Part shown: positions 22,121-30,610 of the stretch, piece after piece
How the letters are laid out: each line of letters begins with the position of its first letter
Numbering within the stretch: the stretch's first letter is position 1
Virus record (IMG/VR): IMGVR_UViG_3300030103_002991
Coordinates: 1 to 36,093 of that record
DNA: 36,093 nucleotides
Origin: a virus
Direction: 5' to 3' (one strand)
Notes under the pieces: model-generated
The model's database searches: none
What the model was told of the DNA's origin: nothing
Seen by the model: the letters and a program-made list of their open reading frames with translations, nothing else
Made by a program: the position numbers and the translations under genes

Positions 22121-24432
22121 TGGCAACAGTAGATAAATTAATAGTTCGTATCGAAGCCGATATGAAAGACTTAAAGGCAGGGTTAGCACAAACTCAAAGA
22201 GCCTCCAAAAATGCTACAGCAAATATAAGACAATCATTTAGTAAGCTTAGAGGAACTCTTGGAGGAGTAGCAGGAAGTATATTCAGCCTTAAAGGAGCTA
22301 TAGTTGGGCTTGGAGTAGGGGCAGGACTAAAATCCTTAATAGGAGTAGGAAATGAAGTAGAGAGCCTTCAGATACGATTTGAGACCCTTTTTGGCTCTGC
22401 TGAAGAAGGAGCAAAAGCTTTTGACACAATGGCAACATTTGCAGGTAAAGTGCCATTTAGTCTGCAACAAATTCAAGCAGGTTCAGGAAGTTTATTAGCT
22501 GTTGCAGATGATGCAGATGAACTAGGCGAATTACTACAAATGACTGGTACTATAGCCGCGGCTACTGGTTTAGATTTTAGAACTGCATCAGAACAAATTC
22601 AGAGGTCATTGAGTGCAGGAATAGGTGCAGCAGACTTATTCAGAGATAGAGGTGTAACAGCCATGCTTGGGTTCAAGGCAGGAACTAAAGTATCAGTAAG
22701 AGAAACAAGAGAAGCTTTAGAAAAGTTTGCAAAAGAAAATGATGGAATAACTGATAGATTAGCAGGAACTTTTTCTGGAACTCTCAGCATGATTGGAGAT
22801 GCTGTATTTACTTTTCAAAGAACATTAAATGATGCAGGATTTTTTAGAAATCTAACAAATCATTTTAAAGATTTACAAAGAACCATAAATGAAAATCAAG
22901 CAGGAATAAAAGAATTTGCACAACAATTATCTGAAGTATTAAGTAAAGCTATGACAGGATTAAGAAATGCTATTGTTTTTGTAGTAAAGAACTTTGATGA
23001 TTTAGTGAAAGTCATAGGAACTTTTATAGCACTTAAATTAGCTTCAGTAGTTATTAACATAGGTTCAGCATTTTATGGACTTGCTACAGCTTTGGGAATA
23101 GCAGGAACCGCACAAAAAAACTTTAATATAGCAGTTTTGAAAAATCCATATGTCATTGCGGCAGTAGGAGTAGCAAAAGGAGTTTTATTAGTTAAGGATG
23201 GATTCGGAAAACTTGCAGAAACACTTGGATTAGTTTCAAAAGAAACAGAAGAATTAAATCAATTTGAACAAGCTTTGAACAAGAGTAGAGCAGATTCAAT
23301 TGAATTTTTAAAGAAACAAGCTCAAGAACAAGAGATACAAAAGAAAATAAAACAAGCTCAGATAGAAGCTTCAAAAGAACTTGAAGAAGCAATAGAGGAA
23401 GAAAGATTTGCAATCAAGCTTTTGGAGGCTGAAACAAGAGGTGCAACTGAAGCAGATTTAGAACTTATGAAAGTAAGAAGAGAGTTTAAAGATGATAATC
23501 CAGAACTTTTATCTCAACTAATATCTGAAATACAACTAAGACAAGCTCATCAAAATGCTATCAAAGCTGAGAAAGAAGCAATGGAAACAAGAGATAGGCA
23601 AGTAGAAGAGGCTCTTGAAAAAGAAAAAGAAAAACAAAAACTTCTAGAAAAAGCTAGAGAAGATGCTCTTAGAGTACAACAAAAGCAAAGAGATGAAGAG
23701 AAAGCATTGATGGAAGAATTAGGATTTTCTGCTATAGATTTAAGTGATAAAATAGAAACATTAAATAGACTTAAAGCATCTGGTAAAATATCATCTGCCC
23801 AATTTGCAGAGGGATTAGGGGAATTAAATTTAAAAATGTTTGAAAGTACAAAAGCAGGTGCTATATTGATGCAAGGTTTGGATAGAACTATGACATCATT
23901 ATCAGATACAATGGCAGATAGTCTGATGGGAATGGGAGAAGGATGGAAAGGATTTAGAGATAGTTTGAAAAATATAGCTAGAGATATTATAGCTCAATTT
24001 ATAAAAATTCAAATACAAGCCGCATTGGCAAGAGCTGTTGGAGGTATGTCAGGAGGAGCAGGTTTTCTTGGAAGTGTAGCAGGATTTTTTGGAGGTGGTG
24101 GGGGAAGCTCTCCTGCTGTAACAAGTAGTTATACTCCATCTGCTTTTGCAGGAGGTGGATATGTAGCTCCTAATCAAGCTCATATTGTAGGAGAAAGAGG
24201 ACCAGAGTTATTTGTACCTAACACAGCAGGAAACATAATGACTAACAATCGTTCAAGACAAATGTCAGGAGGAGGAGGAACTGTTAATCAAACTTTGAAC
24301 TTTGATGTAGGAGTAGCTCAGACAGTAAGAGCAGAAATAGTTTCATTATTACCAACAATAAAACAACAATCTGTAGATGCCATGATAGATGCAAAAGAAA
24401 GAGGAGGGCGAGTAGCCGATATATTCAAATGA
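22120..24432 (+). CDS. Tail tape measure protein
   Basis: A 770-residue protein. The N-terminus (IVRIEADMKDLKAGLAQTQR) and the segment with NEVESLQIRFETLFGSAEEGAKAFD (describing about 78-102) are typical of lambda-type tape measures. The middle has hydrophobic helices (about 285-350) and a long charged coiled coil (about 370-530). The C-terminal region has a Gly-rich linker, GGGYVAPNQAHIVGERGPELFVP (describing about 685-707), then a short tail. By the usual rule of about 0.15 nm per residue the tail would be near 115 nm; this is an estimate. It starts at a TAATG overlap with the frameshifted chaperone, which would be its partner. Confidence 0.93.
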   Translation: MATVDKLIVRIEADMKDLKAGLAQTQRASKNATANIRQSFSKLRGTLGGVAGSIFSLKGAIVGLGVGAGLKSLIGVGNEVESLQIRFETLFGSAEEGAKAFDTMATFAGKVPFSLQQIQAGSGSLLAVADDADELGELLQMTGTIAAATGLDFRTASEQIQRSLSAGIGAADLFRDRGVTAMLGFKAGTKVSVRETREALEKFAKENDGITDRLAGTFSGTLSMIGDAVFTFQRTLNDAGFFRNLTNHFKDLQRTINENQAGIKEFAQQLSEVLSKAMTGLRNAIVFVVKNFDDLVKVIGTFIALKLASVVINIGSAFYGLATALGIAGTAQKNFNIAVLKNPYVIAAVGVAKGVLLVKDGFGKLAETLGLVSKETEELNQFEQALNKSRADSIEFLKKQAQEQEIQKKIKQAQIEASKELEEAIEEERFAIKLLEAETRGATEADLELMKVRREFKDDNPELLSQLISEIQLRQAHQNAIKAEKEAMETRDRQVEEALEKEKEKQKLLEKAREDALRVQQKQRDEEKALMEELGFSAIDLSDKIETLNRLKASGKISSAQFAEGLGELNLKMFESTKAGAILMQGLDRTMTSLSDTMADSLMGMGEGWKGFRDSLKNIARDIIAQFIKIQIQAALARAVGGMSGGAGFLGSVAGFFGGGGGSSPAVTSSYTPSAFAGGGYVAPNQAHIVGERGPELFVPNTAGNIMTNNRSRQMSGGGGTVNQTLNFDVGVAQTVRAEIVSLLPTIKQQSVDAMIDAKERGGRVADIFK

Positions 24433-25058
24433 CAACATATCCTTTAACATTTCCAAGTACTGTACCAGTTTCTACAAACTTTAGAATTAATAGAAAGATA
24501 GGTGTAGCAGAAAGTATTTTTACAGCTACACAACAAGTTTATCAATATACAGGAGAATTTTGGGAAGTAGATTTAAATATGCCTCCAATGAGAACAGGCA
24601 CAGCAAGAGCTTTTGTAGCTTTTCTTGTTTCTTTAAGAGGTCAATATGGAAGCTTTTATCTTGGGGATTTTGATGCAAGAACAGCTTTAGGTACAGCAGG
24701 AACATCAGCAGGTACACCTTTAGTAAATGGAGCAGACCAAACAGGAAATACTCTTGTCTGTGATGGTGCTCCTAATAGTCAAACAGGTTATTTAAAAGCA
24801 GGAGATTACATACAACTAGGAAGTGGTTCATCTCAAAGACTGCATATGGTTACAGCAGATTCTAATTCTGATGGAAGTGGTAATTTTACTTTATCAATTG
24901 AACCTGCTTTAAGACAAAGCCCTGATAATAATTTAGCTATTACAGTAGCAAACACAAAAGGAGTTTTTAGACTATCATCTAATATTACTGGTTGGGATAC
25001 AAATGCCGCATCTACTTATGGAATATCTTTTTCTGCTAGAGAGGTTATTACTTTATGA
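24429..25058 (+). CDS. Distal tail-like protein
   Basis: A 209-residue protein coupled to the tape measure by an ATGA overlap. FWEVDLNMPPMRTGTARAFVAFL, GQYGSFYLGDFDARTALGTA, then LVNGADQTGNTLVCDGAP, LKAGDYIQLG and a LSIEPALR segment fit a family of siphophage tail proteins encoded directly after the tape measure. The family is believed to form the distal ring where the tube meets the tip. No odd feature is seen. Confidence 0.75.
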   Translation: MTTYPLTFPSTVPVSTNFRINRKIGVAESIFTATQQVYQYTGEFWEVDLNMPPMRTGTARAFVAFLVSLRGQYGSFYLGDFDARTALGTAGTSAGTPLVNGADQTGNTLVCDGAPNSQTGYLKAGDYIQLGSGSSQRLHMVTADSNSDGSGNFTLSIEPALRQSPDNNLAITVANTKGVFRLSSNITGWDTNAASTYGISFSAREVITL

Positions 25059-26008
25059 GAGATACATCAGCAGTATTTAGAGCTATTGCTCGTTCTAATA
25101 AAATAAAAGTAGGAGTTTTAATTGAGGCTACTTTTTCTTCTGGAGCAGTTAATCTTTGGAATGGATATGGTAATTTAACATATTCTGGAGTCACTTACGC
25201 AGGAGCAGGAAAGCTTTTAGATATATCAGCAGTTCAAGAATCTATTGAAACAAGGGCAAATGGATTTTCTGCAACTCTTTCAGGATTAGACAGCTCTTTA
25301 CTTGCTATAGCTTTAGATGAAGCATATACAGGTAGACCATTCAAAGCAAAAATATGTTTTTTAGCTCCTGACCCTGACCAAGAAACATCTATAAATATAA
25401 AAGTACAATCAACTTCAGGAGGAAATAAATATTTTATAGAAGAAGGACAACAAGCACAAATCGATTTAAAATATGGCAATAAATATATCTTTGATGTTTC
25501 AGATAGTTCTGTAGATGGACATCCTTTTTTACTTTCTACAACAAGTGATGGAACTCATGCTAGTGGTAGTATTTATGGTACAGGAGTTACATATTTCTTA
25601 GATGGAGTAGCAACTAGCGAAACAGATTATAAAAATCCAACTAATTTTAATGCAGCATCGACAAGGCAAGTAAAATTTACTGTTCCTGCATCTGGCTCAT
25701 ACCCAACAAATCTTTATTATTTTTGTGCTATTCATTCTGGTATGGGGGGAAGTTTATCTCCTTCTTCTGACATTATTATTTATCAGCCATATACAATATT
25801 TGATGGCTTTATGGATGTTATGAGATTAAGTGACTCTGGAGGAACAGCAAATATTTCAGTAAACTGTGAGAGCCAACTTATTGCACTAGAAAGACCAAAT
25901 ACAAGAAGATATACTCCAGAAGACCAGAAAATAGATTTTCCTAATGATGAAGGCTTAGATTTTGTTGCAGGACTACAAGATGATGAGATAGTATGGGGCA
26001 GAGGATAA
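25055..26008 (+). CDS. Tail hub-like protein with inserted cupredoxin-like domain
   Basis: A 317-residue protein. The outer parts, residues about 1-115 (IEATFSSGAVNLWNGYGNLTY, AGAGKLLDIS, FSATLSGLD) and about 245-317 (IFDGFMDVMRLSD, VNCESQLIALERPNTRRYTPEDQ, DDEIVWGRG), match a tail-hub-associated family near the tape measure. Between them, residues about 120-240 form an extra domain: DGHPFLLS with H156, then YYFCAIHSGMGG with C224, H227 and M230. This H...C-x2-H-x2-M arrangement is the type-1 copper ligand set of cupredoxins (compare amicyanin). Similar CxxH-x2-M domains occur in marine phage structural proteins. Copper binding is inferred, and a structural role is possible. It overlaps its neighbours by 4 nt and 16 nt. 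Confidence 0.75.
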   Translation: MRDTSAVFRAIARSNKIKVGVLIEATFSSGAVNLWNGYGNLTYSGVTYAGAGKLLDISAVQESIETRANGFSATLSGLDSSLLAIALDEAYTGRPFKAKICFLAPDPDQETSINIKVQSTSGGNKYFIEEGQQAQIDLKYGNKYIFDVSDSSVDGHPFLLSTTSDGTHASGSIYGTGVTYFLDGVATSETDYKNPTNFNAASTRQVKFTVPASGSYPTNLYYFCAIHSGMGGSLSPSSDIIIYQPYTIFDGFMDVMRLSDSGGTANISVNCESQLIALERPNTRRYTPEDQKIDFPNDEGLDFVAGLQDDEIVWGRG

Positions 26009-26442
26009 ATAACTGGCAAATAGCTTTTCAAAAAGCAATTGAAAAAGAAAGAGTTTTTAAAAGAGGTATATCTGATTGTGGGATATATGTCTTAGAATGT
26101 CTTAGCGAATATACAAATAATAAATTATATTTTAAATACAAAAATAAATATTCAAGTTTGCATCAATGTATAAAACTTTTTAAAGATAATAACATTGAAG
26201 GAAATAATCTTAATGAATATATCATAAATTTTTTTGATAGAGAGTTTGAAAAAGTTCATATAAATCTTGCACAGAGAGGAGATATAGTTGGATTTAATTC
26301 TGAAGAAATATCTAAAATTAATGATATGAAAAATTCTGGTTTTACTGTAGGTATAATGTGTGAGGGATTTGGAAGATTTGTTATGAAAAATGGATATCAA
26401 GATATTCTTAGAGAGAACCTAACTATGGCTTGGAAAGTCTAA
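25993..26442 (+). CDS. NlpC/P60-like tail tip peptidase (GTA gp14-like)
   Basis: A 149-residue protein between the hub-like and gpJ-like genes, where siphophages commonly encode an NlpC/P60 peptidase. GISDCGIYVLECLSEYTNN has the nucleophile-type DC at about residues 27-28. Further RGDIVGF and VGIMCEGFGRF match the strand segments of the family, and the C-terminus ends AWKV. The catalytic histidine is not obvious, so activity in cell-wall hydrolysis during entry is uncertain. It overlaps the previous gene by 16 nt. Its own TAA overlaps the next ATG. Confidence 0.68.
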   Translation: MGQRINNWQIAFQKAIEKERVFKRGISDCGIYVLECLSEYTNNKLYFKYKNKYSSLHQCIKLFKDNNIEGNNLNEYIINFFDREFEKVHINLAQRGDIVGFNSEEISKINDMKNSGFTVGIMCEGFGRFVMKNGYQDILRENLTMAWKV

Positions 26443-29105
26443 TGGGAGGGGATATTGTTCAAGTTGCTATATCAGCTGCAATCGTACTTTTTTCAGGGGG
26501 TACAGTATACGCTGCAATGGCTGTTGCAGCACTTACTTATGCTTCAATAAAACTTGCACCTAAGCCAAAAATACCAGACCTAGAGCCTTTTGGAAGTCTG
26601 GCAGAATCAGATAGAAAACAATCTTTCAGACAAGCTATAACTACTAGAAAATTAGTATATGGAAAAATAAGAGTTGGTGGACCTATTATATTTTTAGAGT
26701 CTACTGATGAAGGTACAACTAAAAATCAATTTTTGCATATGATTGTTTTAGTGGCATCTCATGAAATAAATAGTTTTCAAGAGTATTATATAGATGGAAA
26801 CAAAATATTACCAAGTCAGCTAGATGGAAATGGAAATGTAAATGATTCCTCTACTCCTTACTATGATGGAACAACTTCTTTTCTTAGAATTGAAAAAGCA
26901 GTTGGTACAACCTTACAAGGAGCAAATGCTAATTTAATATCTGAATCAAACGGACTATGGACAGCAAATCATAAATTATCTGGTATTGCATATGTGTATT
27001 TGCGATTTAGATTTAATAGAGATATTTTTCAAGGTATACCGCAGTTTGCTTGTGTTATAGAGGGTAAAAAAGTTTATGATACAAGAACAGGAAGCACAGC
27101 ATACAGTCAAAATCCTGCTTTGATACTAAGGGATTATATGACAGATGCTAAAGGTATGAATATGTCTTCAACAAAAATAGATGATTCAACAGTAACAACA
27201 GCGGCAAATATATGTGATGAAGACCAAGAATTATCAGGAGGAGGTACAGAAAAGAGGTATACCGCAGATGGAATGATTGATACAGGAGTAAATCCAAGAC
27301 AAAATATAAATGATATTTTAAGTTCAATGGGAGGTGTTATAACTTACTCAAATGGTAAATTTAAATTTTTTGCTTCATCTACTTCTACTGCTGTATTTAG
27401 TTTGAACGAAGATGATGTTATAGGGGATTTAACTACTCAAGCAAGATTAAGCAGAAAAGATAATTTTAATTCTATTAAGGGAAAATTTTTATCGGAAACA
27501 ACTGAATGGGAGCAAACAGATTATCCTGCATTAAGTCCTACCTCTTTTATTACAGAAGATAATGGAGAAGTAATTTATCGTGATTTAGACTTGGCATTTA
27601 CTACTTCTCAATCTATGGCACAAAGATTAGCTAAAATTCAACTTTATCAAGCTAGACAACCACTTACTGTATCTGGTACTTTTAAATGTTCTGCTTTTGC
27701 TTTAGATACAAATGATTTAGTAAAAATATCAAATACAAGATATGGTTGGTCTAATAAAGTTTTTAGAGTTGCATCTTGGGGATTTACTAATAATCAGGAT
27801 GGATTATCTGTTACAATGACTTTAACAGAGTATGCAGATTCTATTTATTCTTGGAGTACTACAGAACAACAAGTATTAGCATCTGCTCCAAATACTACTT
27901 TGCCTAGTGCTTTTAGTATTTTACCTCCAACAAATTTACAAGCAGTAGAAAATTTAGTAGTTGCCAGAGATAATTCAAGACTAGCATCAAGCTTAGATAT
28001 TTCTTTTACAGGGTCAGTTGATGCAAGAGCAACTTCTAATGAAGTACAATATAAGCTTTCTAGTTCATCAACATATATATCAGCAGGAACTTCTCCATCT
28101 ACTGAAATATCTGTTTTAGATTTGTCAGCAGGAGTCTATGATGTTAGAGTTAGAGCAATTAGTGCTATTGGTATAGCTTCTGAATTCTCCTCTACATCTG
28201 TTTCTCTATCTGGGTTATCTGCACCTCCTGCAAATATGACAGGATTAAGTTCTCAGCCAACAGCAGGATTAAATTTTTTAACATGGAATAAGTCTACAGA
28301 TTTAGATGTTACTTTAGGAGGAGGTGTTGAAATTAGATTCAGCCCTGTTACTTCTGGAGCAACATGGAATAATTCTACTCTAGTAGATGATACAATAGCA
28401 GGAGACTCTACTTCTGTTGTAGTTCCTTTAAGAGCAGGAACATATTTAGCTAAATTTTTTGATAGTTCTGGTCATTTTTGTGCAACTGCATCAACAAATG
28501 TTACAACTGCTGCAACTGTTTTAGCTTTTCAAAACACAGTTACAGTTACAGAAAGCACTTCATTTTCAGGAACTAAAACTAATTTGGTAGTGTCAGATAA
28601 TAAATTACAGTTAAATTCATCAACAACTTTAGACCAAGTAGCAGATTTTGATGGTATTGCAGATTTTAATTTTCTTGGTGGACTTAATACATCTGGAACT
28701 TATTTTTTTGCTAATCAAATAGATAAAGGCTCAGTTACAAGAGTAAGATTACAAGCAAATGCAACTGTAAATATAGTAAATACAAATAGTTTTTTTGACC
28801 AAAGAACAGCAAATATAGATACTTGGAATTCTTTTGATAATACAGGAGATGCGGCTGTTGCAGATTTAAAAGTATTTTATGCAGAAAGTTCTGATGGAGT
28901 TTTTGGAAGTTTTGATGCAGTAACAGATAATATTGACACATGGGCAGATTTTGATACCATAACCAATGAATATATAGATTTTAAGGAATTTCAATCTGTG
29001 GAAGCTAACAATAGATATTTTAAATTTAAAGCAGAGTTATCAACAGAAGACCCTGCATATAATATAAGATGCTCAGCTTTATCAGTAACAAGTAACACTT
29101 TATAG
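26442..29105 (+). CDS. gpJ-like tail tip / host-recognition protein
   Basis: An 887-residue protein. I start at 26442 (TAATG overlap) rather than at 26430. The N-terminal 40 residues are hydrophobic (VAISAAIVLFSGGTVYAAM), as in GTA gp15/lambda J homologues. Residues about 60-460 fit the phage-tail hub region (RKLVYGKIRVGG, HMIVLVASHEINSFQEYYIDG, ALILRDYMTD, DILSSMGGVITYSNGKFKF). From about 490 to 600 is a fibronectin-III-like part (PPTNLQAVEN, ASSLDISFTGS, YDVRVRAISAIG). The C-terminus has paired IDTW repeats (FDQRTANIDTWNSFDN and DNIDTWADFDTI) that look like a beta-sandwich. It is likely to carry receptor specificity. Confidence 0.88.
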   Translation: MGGDIVQVAISAAIVLFSGGTVYAAMAVAALTYASIKLAPKPKIPDLEPFGSLAESDRKQSFRQAITTRKLVYGKIRVGGPIIFLESTDEGTTKNQFLHMIVLVASHEINSFQEYYIDGNKILPSQLDGNGNVNDSSTPYYDGTTSFLRIEKAVGTTLQGANANLISESNGLWTANHKLSGIAYVYLRFRFNRDIFQGIPQFACVIEGKKVYDTRTGSTAYSQNPALILRDYMTDAKGMNMSSTKIDDSTVTTAANICDEDQELSGGGTEKRYTADGMIDTGVNPRQNINDILSSMGGVITYSNGKFKFFASSTSTAVFSLNEDDVIGDLTTQARLSRKDNFNSIKGKFLSETTEWEQTDYPALSPTSFITEDNGEVIYRDLDLAFTTSQSMAQRLAKIQLYQARQPLTVSGTFKCSAFALDTNDLVKISNTRYGWSNKVFRVASWGFTNNQDGLSVTMTLTEYADSIYSWSTTEQQVLASAPNTTLPSAFSILPPTNLQAVENLVVARDNSRLASSLDISFTGSVDARATSNEVQYKLSSSSTYISAGTSPSTEISVLDLSAGVYDVRVRAISAIGIASEFSSTSVSLSGLSAPPANMTGLSSQPTAGLNFLTWNKSTDLDVTLGGGVEIRFSPVTSGATWNNSTLVDDTIAGDSTSVVVPLRAGTYLAKFFDSSGHFCATASTNVTTAATVLAFQNTVTVTESTSFSGTKTNLVVSDNKLQLNSSTTLDQVADFDGIADFNFLGGLNTSGTYFFANQIDKGSVTRVRLQANATVNIVNTNSFFDQRTANIDTWNSFDNTGDAAVADLKVFYAESSDGVFGSFDAVTDNIDTWADFDTITNEYIDFKEFQSVEANNRYFKFKAELSTEDPAYNIRCSALSVTSNTL

Positions 29106-29113
29106 GAGGATAA

Positions 29114-29743
29114 ATGGCAACCCATGATTATGTAATAGCTAATGCAGATGGTGCTACCGTAAGAGCAGACATAAATTCAGCATTAGCTGCAATAGTATCA
29201 AACAATAGTAACGCATCATCACCGAGTACAACTTATGCTTACCAGTGGTGGTTCGATACAAATACAAATATATTAAAATTAAGAAACTCAGGAAATGATG
29301 CTTGGGTTACAATAGCAACAATAAACCAAACAGCAGATACAGCAAATATAGTTTTTAATGATGCAAATCAAACTTTTACAAAAGCACAAAGAGGAAGTTT
29401 AACTCAAGTTAATTCTGCATCAAATGGAACAATTACTCCAGATTTTGCTTTAAACAATCATTTTATATTATCAGATAATGCAGGAAATGGAGATTTAAGA
29501 GCAGATAACTCTGGTGCATATACTTTAGCAAATCCTAGTAATTTAGTTGCAGGTCAAACAGGTTCTATTTTTGTAACACAAGATGGAACAGGAGGAAGAA
29601 CTCTAGCTTATGGTTCAAAGTTTAAAACAGCAGGGGGGGCAGGTTTTACACTTTCAACTGCTGCAAGTGCAGTAGATAGAATAGATTATATCGTGCATAC
29701 AACAAGTTTAATACAAATAGTAGGAACAAAGGCATACGCATAA
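29114..29743 (+). CDS. Tail fibre-like protein
   Basis: A 209-residue protein with a strong AGGAGG ribosome site. The N-terminus ANADGATVRADINSALAAIVSNNS and the YQWWFDTNTNILKLRNSGNDAWVTI segment (about residues 44-68) are typical of marine phage fibre or tail proteins with a short beta-prism adaptor. The rest is Ala/Thr/Gly-rich beta structure. It lies between the tip protein and the LamG gene and is probably part of the fibre. Confidence 0.7.
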   Translation: MATHDYVIANADGATVRADINSALAAIVSNNSNASSPSTTYAYQWWFDTNTNILKLRNSGNDAWVTIATINQTADTANIVFNDANQTFTKAQRGSLTQVNSASNGTITPDFALNNHFILSDNAGNGDLRADNSGAYTLANPSNLVAGQTGSIFVTQDGTGGRTLAYGSKFKTAGGAGFTLSTAASAVDRIDYIVHTTSLIQIVGTKAYA

Positions 29744-29744
29744 T

Positions 29745-30608
29745 ATGGCAATACTAAATACATCAAATAGAGCAGGAGCATCTGGACAAGGTTCAGGTGG
29801 TGGAGGTGGAGGAGGATTTTATTCACATCAGATTGAGCATAGTTGTTTTTTTGATGGAACAAGTTCTAAATTGTCTAAAACCTTTGGAACTGCTGCAAGT
29901 ACAGATGATAAAGTAGCTATATCATTTTGGCTGAAAAGAAATGGTGCTAGTAATACTAATTCTGCAATAGGAAGTACAACAAATACTAAAATAATATCAG
30001 GAGATGCTTTTAATCAACTTGAAATAAATACTAATAACCCTTCAGGATTTAGCGACCAATTTGGTTATTTTATGAATGGGGGTGGTAATGGTGCTTGGTA
30101 TAAAGGAAAGTTACGAGACCCTGCAGGTTGGTACAATATTATATGGATATATGATTCAACACAAAGTACAGCAAATGATAGAGTAAAAATATATATAAAT
30201 GGACAAAGTTTACCTACTAATGATAGTGATTTGTGGAATTATACAAATAGTGGAATAAATCCATATCCCCCACAAAATACAGATACTACTATTAAAAAAA
30301 ATGGTTTGCTTACACTTATAGGGGCTTATGAATATGATGGGGCAGGATATTTTGGTGGTTCTCTAGCAGAGTTTGTAGTAATAGACGGAACTGCTTCATA
30401 TACAGATTTTGGTGAATCTAAAAATGGTGTATGGGTTCCTAAAGACCCAAGTGGTTTAACATTTGGGAATAATGGATTTTATCTAAAATTTCAGGATGCT
30501 TCTGCACTCGGTGATGATAGCTCAGGAAATAATAATGATTTTGCTACAACTGGTCTTACATCTGCAAATCAATTAATTGATAGTCCAACAATAGGAACAG
30601 GGAGTTAA
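29745..30608 (+). CDS. LamG (concanavalin-like) domain tail protein
   Basis: A 287-residue protein. After a Gly-rich linker (about residues 15-27) is a LamG/concanavalin A-like jelly roll: CFFDGTSSKLSKTF, KVAISFWLKRNG, GWYNIIWIYDST, RVKIYINGQSLP, YFGGSLAEFVVIDG and FYLKFQDASALGDDSSGNNNDF (describing about 245-266). Such domains bind glycans. In many marine phages a LamG domain is followed in the same polypeptide by the SPRY region encoded here by the next gene. The stop at 30606-30608 and the ATG at 30611 split this unit into two genes in different frames. Confidence 0.82.
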   Translation: MAILNTSNRAGASGQGSGGGGGGGFYSHQIEHSCFFDGTSSKLSKTFGTAASTDDKVAISFWLKRNGASNTNSAIGSTTNTKIISGDAFNQLEINTNNPSGFSDQFGYFMNGGGNGAWYKGKLRDPAGWYNIIWIYDSTQSTANDRVKIYINGQSLPTNDSDLWNYTNSGINPYPPQNTDTTIKKNGLLTLIGAYEYDGAGYFGGSLAEFVVIDGTASYTDFGESKNGVWVPKDPSGLTFGNNGFYLKFQDASALGDDSSGNNNDFATTGLTSANQLIDSPTIGTGS

Positions 30609-30610
30609 AT

